A stretch of DNA of 9,884 bases from the NCBI GenBank assembly GCA_016296775.1, contig JAEDIE010000033.1, forward strand, positions 1-9,884, given 5' to 3'. A program made the translations under genes and the position numbers. Under the pieces are notes generated by a model. It did no database searches, was not told the DNA's origin, and saw only the letters and a program-made list of their open reading frames with translations. The DNA comes from Bacilli bacterium (GTDB lineage: Bacteria > Bacillota_I > Bacilli_A > RFN20 > CAG-826). Position 1 is the first letter of the stretch, and the number at the start of each line of letters is the position of its first letter. Below, one piece after another: positions 1 to 7,300 of the stretch.

Positions 1-102
1 TGTAACAGCAATTTTTATTATATTTTCATCCTTTTTGGTGTTAGAACACCCATTTATAAGAGGAATAACTAAAAGAAGAGTAAATAAAAACTGCTTTTTC
101 AT
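1..102 (-). CDS. Lipoprotein, N-terminal fragment (runs off the window edge)
   Basis: An open frame begins with ATG at 102 and runs without a stop to the window edge, giving 34 residues. It starts MKKQFLFTLLLVIPLINGCS, a short basic N-terminus, a hydrophobic core and then a lipobox-like I-N-G-C with Cys19 as the expected lipidated residue. A polar linker (SNTKKDEN) follows, then a beta-strand-like IIKIAVT. This is the usual beginning of a Gram-positive lipoprotein, and the last residues would suit a solute-binding protein, but the fragment is too short to assign a family. The start lies 43 bp after the stop of the nucleosidase-like gene, with no terminator visible between them, so it is probably the last visible gene of the operon. 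No strong Shine-Dalgarno sequence is seen upstream. Confidence 0.7.
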   Translation of the reverse strand, partial: MKKQFLFTLLLVIPLINGCSNTKKDENIIKIAVT

Positions 103-130
103 ATATTTCTATTCTAATCTAAAAAAGCAG
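91..130 (-). repeat. Inverted repeat flanking the lipoprotein start codon
   Basis: A 9-bp perfect inverted repeat (ctgcttttt at 91-99, aaaaagcag at 122-130) would fold in the minus-strand transcript into a hairpin with a 22-nt loop. The loop holds the ribosome-binding region and the ATG at 102. There is no U-tract on the 3' side, so it is not an intrinsic terminator. It might modulate translation of the lipoprotein, or be chance in AT-rich sequence. Confidence 0.3.
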
Positions 131-145
131 TTAAGTGAATAAAAT

Positions 146-889
146 TTAATTTAATGTATCTACTGTTAAAGTATCTTTTCTTCCAATTTCAAGAATAATT
201 GCTGAGATAATTTTACCAACATTAGCATATTCTTTAATACATCTAATTCTTTCTAAAGTAGTAACTTTATCTTTTAAAGGAGAAATAACTACTTTTAAAC
301 AAATAGAAGGAACATTGAATGTTTGACTAGCAATACTTACTCCTCCATAGATAGTATCAAAGACAAAATCTTTGCTATATCCTAAAATTATCTTATTATT
401 TCTAATATCTTTCAATTGATCTATACTACTTAATTCTTTATTTAAAGATATAAAATTACCTTTTTTAACATTAGAAATAATAAATTTAGAAGAATAAGAG
501 TTAATTAAGTTATTGAAATAACTATTTCCAGTAAATATTTGAGGATAAGAAGGAACTTGACCTATTTTTACTTTTTCAAATAAAGATACATCACAATCTC
601 CTAAGAATAATGTTTCACTATAAACAATATCTCCATCTTTAAAGTCTTCTAGACATCTAACACTACCAACATTAATAACAGCAATAACATCGTACTTAGA
701 AATTAAGTAAGTTGTTACAACACTACTCATATAGTTAGTAAATATATTGTAAGCAAGTACAACATTTTGACCATAAAGTTCACCAAAAACAATTTTAAAG
801 TGATCTTTAAATGTTTCTTCTCTTCTTTTCTTTAATTGAGTATCAAAGTAAAGTATATCATCATAGACACTTCCAAGTATTAGAATCAT
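146..889 (-). CDS. MTA/SAH nucleosidase-fold protein with altered active site
   Basis: This 247-residue protein aligns along most of its length with MTA/SAH nucleosidase (Pfs/MtnN, E. coli 232 aa), a cytosolic enzyme that hydrolyses methylthioadenosine and S-adenosylhomocysteine. Shared landmarks are the N-terminal strand ILILGSV, INVGS at 72-76 (E. coli INTGS), the GDIV segment near 86-89, a D-V near 100-101, GQVPSYP at 110-116 (GQLPGCP), GNFI near 144-147 (GDAFI) and FNVP at 191-194. Key positions differ: E. coli Glu12 corresponds to Asp11, Glu174 to Ile180, Arg193 to Lys199 and Asp197 to Ser203. Loss of the ribose-binding Glu and the catalytic Asp argues against normal hydrolysis. It may be a ligand-binding or regulatory pseudoenzyme, or act on another nucleoside. 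The ATG overlaps the upstream TGA by 4 bp (ATGA), with a strong AAGGAGG about 10 nt before it. Confidence 0.75.
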   Translation of the reverse strand: MILILGSVYDDILYFDTQLKKRREETFKDHFKIVFGELYGQNVVLAYNIFTNYMSSVVTTYLISKYDVIAVINVGSVRCLEDFKDGDIVYSETLFLGDCDVSLFEKVKIGQVPSYPQIFTGNSYFNNLINSYSSKFIISNVKKGNFISLNKELSSIDQLKDIRNNKIILGYSKDFVFDTIYGGVSIASQTFNVPSICLKVVISPLKDKVTTLERIRCIKEYANVGKIISAIILEIGRKDTLTVDTLN

Positions 890-2415
890 AATGAAGCATC
901 CTCCTTCTTTTCGAATTGATTATTTAATAAGAAAGCTTCGTATTCTTTCTTAGGAAGAGGTTTAGAATAATAGAATCCTTGAACTGCATCACATTTCATT
1001 TTCTTTAAAATCTCAACTTGTTTAACATCAGCAGCACCTTCTGCAATAACTTGAAGATTTAAAGCTTTACCAAATGAGATAATAGCTCTAACTATTTCTT
1101 TACTCTTATAATCATATGCAATTTCATCGATAAATGATTTATCAATTTTAATAATATCAATAGGGAGAATCTTCATTGATTTAATATTAGAAAATCCTAA
1201 ACCAAAGTCATCAAGAAGAATCTTTAATCCCATATCTTTAAGTTTCTTTAAAATAGAAATAACTAAGAATGAATTAGCATGTGTTGTTTCTTCAGTAATT
1301 TCTATTTCAATTAAAAGAGGATTTACATCATATTTTGAGATAATTTGTTTAATATCATCTAAGAATGTAGGAGTATAAAATTCATAAATTGAAAAGTTAA
1401 TACTAACTGGAAGAAGTCTTTTTCCTCTCTTCTTTTGATCTACTAAATCTTTACAAACTCTTTCTAAAACATAAAGATCAATTTCATGAATTAAACCTCT
1501 ATTCTCAGCAAAATTGATAAATCTAATAGGTGAAATTAATCCTTTGTCTTTACTATTCCATCTAACTAAAGCCTCTGAACCAATAAATCTTTTTGTTTGA
1601 AGATGGAATTTTGGCATGTAATAAACAACAAATTCATTGTTTCTTAAAGCATTGACAATAGCATTAGCCATGTTTTCATCACTCTTTCCTTCAATCATTG
1701 AAGGTTCAAAAAACATTGCTTTTTCAAAGTTATATTCTCCTACTTTTCTTGCAACATTACTTCTATTAATTGTTTCTAAAAGTTCAATATTTTCTTCTAC
1801 TTTACAAATACCAAAGTAGTTTTGAATAAAGATTCTCAAGTCTTTATCTTTAGAAATTGAATAAGATTTATATTCTACATCTTTAATAAGTTGAAGAAGT
1901 TCATCATTGTTACATCTAATATAAATAATAAAGCAATAGTTATCATAGCCAACTTTTGCTTTAAATTGTTTATATCTAGGAAGAATGAACAACTTTGTAA
2001 AATATAAAGCTAATTCTTTATTTAATATTTTTAATTCTTTAGATTGAAATATTTCATAGTTAACACTAGTTTTAATAGGAGAAAATGAAATAATGTATTC
2101 TTCTTTTTTGATATTGATAGATTTAGAAACTTTTTTAACAAACATCTCTAAATTATCAAAAGGAATTTTATCTCCAAATATAAATTCATTAGCTTTAGTA
2201 TATTCTTTATATTCACTAATAGATTTAAATAAAGAGACACAAGAAAGAACAAAAAATACAAGTAAAATAGCATCACAAATAACAAAAATAGAAACAAGTA
2301 AGGAAGTAAAACCACTGACTTTAAAAATTAAATTTGAATATAAAATATTAAAAATAATTAAAAATAAACCAAATATACAAGTAAATATAATATTGACTAC
2401 TTTCTTTTTATTCAT
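886..2415 (-). CDS. Membrane c-di-GMP phosphodiesterase (degenerate GGDEF plus EAL)
   Basis: A 509-residue protein with two N-terminal membrane helices (about 7-30 and 36-62), a GGDEF-like middle region and a C-terminal EAL domain (about 245-500). EAL enzymes linearise cyclic di-GMP to pGpG. The catalytic set looks complete: EALVRW at 281-286, Asn340 in SINFS, Glu372 in EITEE, Asp402-Asp403 in DDFGLG, Lys423 in KIDKSF, Glu459 in IAEG and Gln479 in QGFYYSKPLP. In the middle region the GGDEF signature is replaced by VGYDN near 155-159, so cyclase activity is not expected; it may bind GTP or only serve as a sensor. The gene starts inside the end of the signal peptidase gene (8-bp overlap), with a strong AAAGGAG 7 nt before the ATG. 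It sits in an operon headed by a c-di-GMP riboswitch, which suggests feedback on the signal that induces it. Confidence 0.93.
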   Translation of the reverse strand: MNKKKVVNIIFTCIFGLFLIIFNILYSNLIFKVSGFTSLLVSIFVICDAILLVFFVLSCVSLFKSISEYKEYTKANEFIFGDKIPFDNLEMFVKKVSKSINIKKEEYIISFSPIKTSVNYEIFQSKELKILNKELALYFTKLFILPRYKQFKAKVGYDNYCFIIYIRCNNDELLQLIKDVEYKSYSISKDKDLRIFIQNYFGICKVEENIELLETINRSNVARKVGEYNFEKAMFFEPSMIEGKSDENMANAIVNALRNNEFVVYYMPKFHLQTKRFIGSEALVRWNSKDKGLISPIRFINFAENRGLIHEIDLYVLERVCKDLVDQKKRGKRLLPVSINFSIYEFYTPTFLDDIKQIISKYDVNPLLIEIEITEETTHANSFLVISILKKLKDMGLKILLDDFGLGFSNIKSMKILPIDIIKIDKSFIDEIAYDYKSKEIVRAIISFGKALNLQVIAEGAADVKQVEILKKMKCDAVQGFYYSKPLPKKEYEAFLLNNQFEKKEDASL

Positions 2416-3205
2416 CTTTATTCTCCTTTTTACTATTTAACATCTCATTTAATAATTCAGTTTTTAACTTTTCTATTTCTTCTTTGCTTAGATTATCTAA
2501 TCTAGAAGTAGATGCTCTAGAACTACTATTAGTGTCTGTTACTTCTACCTTTTCTTTATCTTTTAAAGCTTTAACAATCGTATCAATTGATACGTAAATT
2601 AAATATCCTCCAGGAATTAAAAGAAGCAAGACTAAACCATAAGGTTCCATCATAAAGGTAAATACTTGACCAACAAAGTGAGAGCTACCAACAACTTTAC
2701 CAATAACTTTGTCGCTAGTTACAATTTGATATTGATCAGTACAATCCATAGGAGCTTCTTCACTTCCACATTGTTTTGAAGAAGTGTTAATTCCATGTAA
2801 CTTAAATGTATATAAAGTTTCTCCTTCACTAGGAGGAGTAACTTCTAAAACACGATGAGTAACAACTACTCCCCATGAATCGTAATAAAAAGTTAAATCG
2901 TCTCCTACTTTAACATCTTTAGCATCAACTTTTTCAATAAATATTGCTCCACCTACTTTATAGGTAGGTTCCATCGAATCAGTTAAAACAACTAAAGTAG
3001 AATGATTAAAGATCATTTTTACTCCATAGTTATCTTTACTTGTGAAGTTTCCAATCAAAAAGAAAACAAATACGACACCTAAAAGAGAGATAAAAACAAT
3101 GCCAATTATATCGATGATACGTTTATACAAAGGTTTTTTGACTCTTTTAGTCTTTTCATCGTTTGTCTTAGTTATTGTTTCTTGTTTCTTTTCTTCTTTT
3201 TCCAT
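2408..3205 (-). CDS. sipW: Signal peptidase I, SipW-type (S26B)
   Basis: A 265-residue membrane protease expected to remove signal peptides of exported proteins outside the membrane. It has a basic N-terminal tail, a membrane helix at about 29-51, a catalytic region, a second membrane helix at about 186-206 and a charged C-terminal tail. The catalytic Ser77 lies in TDSMEPTYKVGG and His117 in VTHRVLEV. This Ser-His dyad is the S26B form (SipW, archaeal and ER Sec11) rather than the bacterial Ser-Lys form. The usual later GDxN segment reads HGINTSS (137-143) and is followed by an insert with two Cys (146 and 155) before the conserved VIGKVVG. The last ~30 residues match the tail of the membrane protein at 9422-9790. 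It lies 2 bp after the DUF2357-like gene with no clear ribosome binding site, suggesting coupled translation. The proteins at 6230-9138 are the obvious substrates. Confidence 0.9.
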   Translation of the reverse strand: MEKEEKKQETITKTNDEKTKRVKKPLYKRIIDIIGIVFISLLGVVFVFFLIGNFTSKDNYGVKMIFNHSTLVVLTDSMEPTYKVGGAIFIEKVDAKDVKVGDDLTFYYDSWGVVVTHRVLEVTPPSEGETLYTFKLHGINTSSKQCGSEEAPMDCTDQYQIVTSDKVIGKVVGSSHFVGQVFTFMMEPYGLVLLLLIPGGYLIYVSIDTIVKALKDKEKVEVTDTNSSSRASTSRLDNLSKEEIEKLKTELLNEMLNSKKENKDE

Positions 3206-3207
3206 AT

Positions 3208-4707
3208 TTAATTATCTAAGTTTGTTTCTTCATTAACATCACTATTTAAAAGTTCGTTTTCTTCATTTTCTTTTAAATCAGTTGAAGCAACATTCTTAAC
3301 AAAAGTTCTAGCTTTTTCAAGCTCATCTTGACGACGTTTTTCTTCCTCTTTTTGTTTTAAAAGAGCAAGTCTTTGTCTTTCTTTTTCTTCTTTAATCTTT
3401 AATTCTTTTTGTTCTTTTTCGAATTCAATTTGTTCTAATTTCTTACGTTTAAGTAATTCTTCTCTTCTAGCTTTATCTTTATCTATCTTACCTTTATTTA
3501 AATACTTACCGATATCGTATTTTCTTTCAAGTTTCTTAGGTTTTTTCTTTAAATCCTTAACTTTTCCTGTCTTATAATTTATGTAATCTTCATCAATACG
3601 AATAAACTCTGGGTCTGTTCCAAGAGGATAGAATGTAAAAATATCATCATCTATAGACTTCAATATACGAGTATTCTTCTTAACTTCTCTTTTCTTTAAA
3701 GGTATTTTAGCTTCACTTCCTTCTAAAGCTAAAACATTCATTAAAGCTAAGTTTTTATACTTCTCTTCGAGTTCTTTTTCAGGTTTATCAAATGTTTCTT
3801 TAATTAAGAAACTAACACCTAACTTATCATATGTTTCAATGAATCTATATAACTCATAACACTTTCTATAACGAGGGTTCTTTCTAATGATGTTTGTTTG
3901 AAGAATTGGACTTCTAACATTCTTTTCATTTTTAAACATCTTCATAAATTGAGATGAGTAGAAATATTTAACATATTTACGTATAAAAGAAATCTTCTTC
4001 ATAAAGGTGGTTGATGCTACTTGTTTATCGTTAGTATTTTCACTTATCTTAGAAGAAATAACCTTAGATTCAATAGTATATTCAACACCATTTATAATAG
4101 ATTTATTTTTTACATATAAAACTTCGTAGTCTCTTAAAGGAGAATATTTTTCAATATATTCATATCTTTTTTCTACAAATAAGACAAGTCTCCTAATTAA
4201 TGTAGCAATAAACTTGTTTTCATATGTTAAATAGTTATCTTCGGTTTCGATATTTAAGATCTTGTTAGGAATAACATTACCTTGTTCATCGATCTCTTTA
4301 ACAAATTGAGAGTGACTTGATAAATGTCTGATCGATTCACTGTTAGTTTTCTTAGCAAGTTCAATAGGAACAATATTAGAAACATTTTTAGTGTTAATTC
4401 GAGGATTTTTAATAATTTCATCTAAAGCAGGAATAGTATCTTCAATAATTCTAATCCAAGTTAAATCAAAATTAGTGTTTTCTGTTCTTTTAACACGCAA
4501 AAAAGAATTACTACCATTTTCTATTCCTGAATATATCTCCTTAGCTTCTTTGTTTTTCTTTTTTAAATTATTGACTCTCGTAGTCAATAATTTATTAACC
4601 TTCTTAAAACTAGAAGGACCTTCAATAGCTATTTTGATATTTCTCCTTTTAGTAGTTTTCTTCTTTTTTTCTACTCTTGTTTCTTCTAAATTTGTTTCTT
4701 TTTTCAT
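3208..4707 (-). CDS. DUF2357-like protein with charged coiled-coil C-terminus
   Basis: A 499-residue, very lysine-rich soluble protein. After a basic N-terminus (1-70) it shows features I associate with DUF2357 proteins, the usual partners of McrB-like ATPases: W84 with IIEDTIPALDEI, NPRINTKNV at 101-109, SIRHLSSHS at 125-133, P147 in VIPNKI, TYENKFIATLIRRL at 161-174 and a later TNIIRKNPRYRK at 271-282. In the family a PD-(D/E)XK nuclease domain often follows. Here I see no such motif; instead residues about 405-470 are a continuous K/E/R/Q-rich helix, probably a coiled coil, followed by an acidic tail. A nuclease role is therefore doubtful, and a scaffold or partner for the AAA+ protein is more likely. 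Its ATG follows the stop of the AAA+ gene by 2 bp, with only a weak ribosome binding site, indicating translational coupling. The family call rests on remembered motifs. Confidence 0.65.
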   Translation of the reverse strand: MKKETNLEETRVEKKKKTTKRRNIKIAIEGPSSFKKVNKLLTTRVNNLKKKNKEAKEIYSGIENGSNSFLRVKRTENTNFDLTWIRIIEDTIPALDEIIKNPRINTKNVSNIVPIELAKKTNSESIRHLSSHSQFVKEIDEQGNVIPNKILNIETEDNYLTYENKFIATLIRRLVLFVEKRYEYIEKYSPLRDYEVLYVKNKSIINGVEYTIESKVISSKISENTNDKQVASTTFMKKISFIRKYVKYFYSSQFMKMFKNEKNVRSPILQTNIIRKNPRYRKCYELYRFIETYDKLGVSFLIKETFDKPEKELEEKYKNLALMNVLALEGSEAKIPLKKREVKKNTRILKSIDDDIFTFYPLGTDPEFIRIDEDYINYKTGKVKDLKKKPKKLERKYDIGKYLNKGKIDKDKARREELLKRKKLEQIEFEKEQKELKIKEEKERQRLALLKQKEEEKRRQDELEKARTFVKNVASTDLKENEENELLNSDVNEETNLDN

Positions 4708-4709
4708 CG

Positions 4710-6233
4710 TTATTGAGCCATCTTAATTAAGTTATCGATGTATTTATGTGCCATCTTAAATGATCCTTTACCAAATAAAGTATCTAATTTAGTATTTAAT
4801 TGTTTTAATTCGTCTCTTAAGAAAGCAATATTTAAGGATTCAAATTTCTTTAAAATCTTATTAGTAAAGATAAAATCTAAACCATCTAAATCGGTTCCAC
4901 CACATGCAACATATGTAGGAATAAAAATCTTTAATTGTTTTAAAATACGGTTACCAAAAGCAAGTTTGAACTTAGCAATGACAAAGTCATCAAGTTCAGC
5001 AAATTTTTCAAGTAATTTTTCACTAACTGGATAATTATCTTGAGCTTCTTTATATAATTTTTCTAATTGATCATAGTTTAAAGTAATGCTTTCTTGAACA
5101 TCTGCTTCAAAAGGAATACCTTTGTTATCAAAGAATAATGAGATAGCACGGTCATAAACTTTATCAGAAATTGTAAATGTTGAGTCATCGTTGTTAGCTG
5201 TTCCAAAGAACATAACGTTTTGAGGAATCAAAATTTTACCATTTTTAACAAATTTAGGATCAGTATCAGAATATGAGTTAATTAACTCAATCTTCCATTC
5301 GTTGACATTAGGCATTTCCATGACGGAAAGGAATTCTGCAAAGTAGTACTCAATACGAGCAAGGTTCATTTCATCAAGAACAATTAAGTTAACATCTTTT
5401 CTATATATAGATGTATATAAAGCTTTTAAGAATTCGGTTTCGTTGAATTTTTTAGTAAATTCGTTATAGTAACCAATTAATTCACTTCTATCTTTCCATG
5501 AAGGTTGAACTGAACAAATATTAGCATCAAAGTTAAAGAATTTTCCCATAGCGTAAGGAAGAGAAGTTTTACCTGTACCAGAGATACCTTCTAAAATGAT
5601 AAGTTTACTTGTTGCCATACCAGCAAAAAGTTGTCTAATGGTATCAATTGTGTAGTAAAGATGTAATTGACTAGCAGCGAAGTTTCTAAAAGATGTACAA
5701 AGCTCTTCTAATGTTAAGCCTTCAATATTAGCAATGTTGTTATCATATTCTTTATATTGATGATCAACATAAGTAAGTTTTGGGAATCTTGAATTAACTT
5801 CATCAATAACTTCTTTAGCTTCTTCTTTTTCTTTTTCAGTTGGTTTATAGCCAAGTTCACCAACCTTTAAAGCTAAGATCTTGTCTTTTTCTTTAATAGC
5901 ATTGAATAATTCGTAGTTAAGTCTTTCAATTGTTTCTTCTAACTTTTCTTTACTAATTTCTTTTTTAACAAATCTAATATATTTTCTTAAACCTAAGAAA
6001 ATTAAGAAAATTAAACCACCAAGAAAAGCAGCAAATAATAATATAAACAAAATAAAGAAAAACCAACCCCAAAAACCAAATCCATTTGAATAGTTAGCAA
6101 ATAATTCGTTATAGTAGTTAACATTTCCAGGAACTTTATCCCAAGGAGAAGCAAAAACATCTTTAAAGAAAGTACCAAAATCTTTAAAGAACCTTTCTAA
6201 CATTAATCTTAAATATTCAAAATATTCACTCAT
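4710..6233 (-). CDS. Membrane-anchored McrB-like AAA+ NTPase
   Basis: A 507-residue protein with an amphipathic, aromatic-rich N-terminus, one long hydrophobic membrane segment (about 54-84), a charged helical linker (about 88-150) and a AAA+ module (about 165-370) followed by a helical C-terminus. Walker A is GISGTGKT at 216-223 and Walker B is LIVLDEMN at 283-290. The following LARIEYYFAEFLS is characteristic of the McrB clade (GTPases of type IV restriction, and relatives). The McrB signature usually read as MNTADRS is here ANNDDST (346-352), and R362 in YDRA is the candidate arginine finger. It overlaps the upstream gene by 4 bp (ATGA) and has a strong AAAGGAG 8 nt before the ATG. The membrane anchor and the secretion-gene context argue for remodelling or assembly at the membrane rather than DNA restriction. 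It probably works with the DUF2357-like protein encoded immediately after it. Confidence 0.85.
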   Translation of the reverse strand: MSEYFEYLRLMLERFFKDFGTFFKDVFASPWDKVPGNVNYYNELFANYSNGFGFWGWFFFILFILLFAAFLGGLIFLIFLGLRKYIRFVKKEISKEKLEETIERLNYELFNAIKEKDKILALKVGELGYKPTEKEKEEAKEVIDEVNSRFPKLTYVDHQYKEYDNNIANIEGLTLEELCTSFRNFAASQLHLYYTIDTIRQLFAGMATSKLIILEGISGTGKTSLPYAMGKFFNFDANICSVQPSWKDRSELIGYYNEFTKKFNETEFLKALYTSIYRKDVNLIVLDEMNLARIEYYFAEFLSVMEMPNVNEWKIELINSYSDTDPKFVKNGKILIPQNVMFFGTANNDDSTFTISDKVYDRAISLFFDNKGIPFEADVQESITLNYDQLEKLYKEAQDNYPVSEKLLEKFAELDDFVIAKFKLAFGNRILKQLKIFIPTYVACGGTDLDGLDFIFTNKILKKFESLNIAFLRDELKQLNTKLDTLFGKGSFKMAHKYIDNLIKMAQ

Positions 6234-7300
6234 AACAAATTCTCCTTTGTAACTTTAAATTTAATAAAACTTGTAAATGCACCAAATTCACTTAATGTGA
6301 TGTTATCTTTGTCCCATCCTTCAATATAAATATCAAGAACAAATCTTTTCTCTTTAAAAGCATCAAGTTTAATAAATTCTTCATTTGCCGTTACTTCACT
6401 TAAACTAACACTATCTTCGTATTTAACAATTAAACCATTATCAATACTAGAAGATAAATCTACACTATAACTATTTGCTTCATGTTTTGCATTAAACGTA
6501 TTAAAATCATTAAGATTGTTTTCTACATTAACATATTCATAAACTATCTTTTCATCGTTATAATACTCTCCATAAAGAAACTCTTTTTTAGAGTTATCAC
6601 TATCGATATAAGTATCATAATAATAGTCATTATTTAAATCTAATGTTCCAAAATAGCTAGTTACACTACTCTTTTTAGGATCAATAATATTGAATTTATA
6701 ATCATCTACATCACTATTTAATAAGCTAATTCTTAAACTATTTTCAATGTTGTTTAAGTTGTTTAATATCTCTTCTTTACTTAAACCAACATAAGTTGAA
6801 GTTAAATTATTAGCTTTTAAAGTGTTAACATCTACATTAGCTTTTATATAAGATGAGGGATCTAAGCTAACAAAGACATTTCTATCACTTTTAAGGTAAA
6901 ACTCTAATTCAAAATATCCTTTTAAAGCTTTTGAAGTCTTTTTATATGATGATTCGTTAACTTTATTTCCTTTAGTATATTTAGAATAAAATGTAGGAAA
7001 TGAACTTAATTCATTTATCCAATAGGAAGAATACATACTAGAAACAGGTTCAAATTCTTTAACAATATATTTACTTAAAGCTGAACTAGGTATTTCATCT
7101 TTATAAAAAATGATGTCACCACTATCATTTTTTATACCCATCTCTAAGCTAGGTTCACTAGCTAAAGATACTTTCATATTATCGATAGTTAAGTTATTAC
7201 CTGTAGCATACCAAGCTAAAGATATACTTACACTAGATAACAATAATATAGAAGTAATACTCAAAAGAGGAATAATAATTTTAGAATACTTATTATTCAT
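6230..7300 (-). CDS. SipW-dependent-type secreted surface protein (paralogue 2)
   Basis: A 356-residue protein with a basic start, a hydrophobic stretch (about 8-29) and then SISLAWYATGN. The A-W-Y/F right after the hydrophobic core is the usual mark of SipW-dependent signal peptides, with likely cleavage after Ala29. The rest is Ser/Asn/Tyr-rich and predicted beta-strand, with no second membrane helix and no LPxTG anchor. It is a paralogue of the preceding gene: shared blocks include NSLRI (187-191), LDLNNDYYYD (220-229), YGE (243-245), FNTF (266-269) and DIYIEGWD (323-330). The loop D221-x-N-x-D225-x-x-x-D229 resembles the calcium-like loop of its paralogue but has Tyr where Gly is usual. 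The family call (TasA/camelysin-like matrix protein) rests on signal type and context. Its ATG overlaps the previous stop by 8 bp, with GGAG 10 nt upstream. Confidence 0.8.
   Translation of the reverse strand: MNNKYSKIIIPLLSITSILLLSSVSISLAWYATGNNLTIDNMKVSLASEPSLEMGIKNDSGDIIFYKDEIPSSALSKYIVKEFEPVSSMYSSYWINELSSFPTFYSKYTKGNKVNESSYKKTSKALKGYFELEFYLKSDRNVFVSLDPSSYIKANVDVNTLKANNLTSTYVGLSKEEILNNLNNIENSLRISLLNSDVDDYKFNIIDPKKSSVTSYFGTLDLNNDYYYDTYIDSDNSKKEFLYGEYYNDEKIVYEYVNVENNLNDFNTFNAKHEANSYSVDLSSSIDNGLIVKYEDSVSLSEVTANEEFIKLDAFKEKRFVLDIYIEGWDKDNITLSEFGAFTSFIKFKVTKENLL

Noticed and set aside
1637..2440. Plus-strand open frames at 1637-1819 and 2093-2440
   Set aside because: They lie antisense to the EAL gene, have no credible ribosome binding site and read as low-complexity hydrophobic sequence; the minus-strand EAL domain is unambiguous.
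3208..6233. Ordinary McrBC-type restriction (anti-phage) pair
   Set aside because: The AAA+ protein has a membrane anchor and no visible DNA-binding domain, the partner has no visible nuclease motif, and both lie inside a c-di-GMP-controlled secretion operon. Defence is not excluded but is not the best reading.
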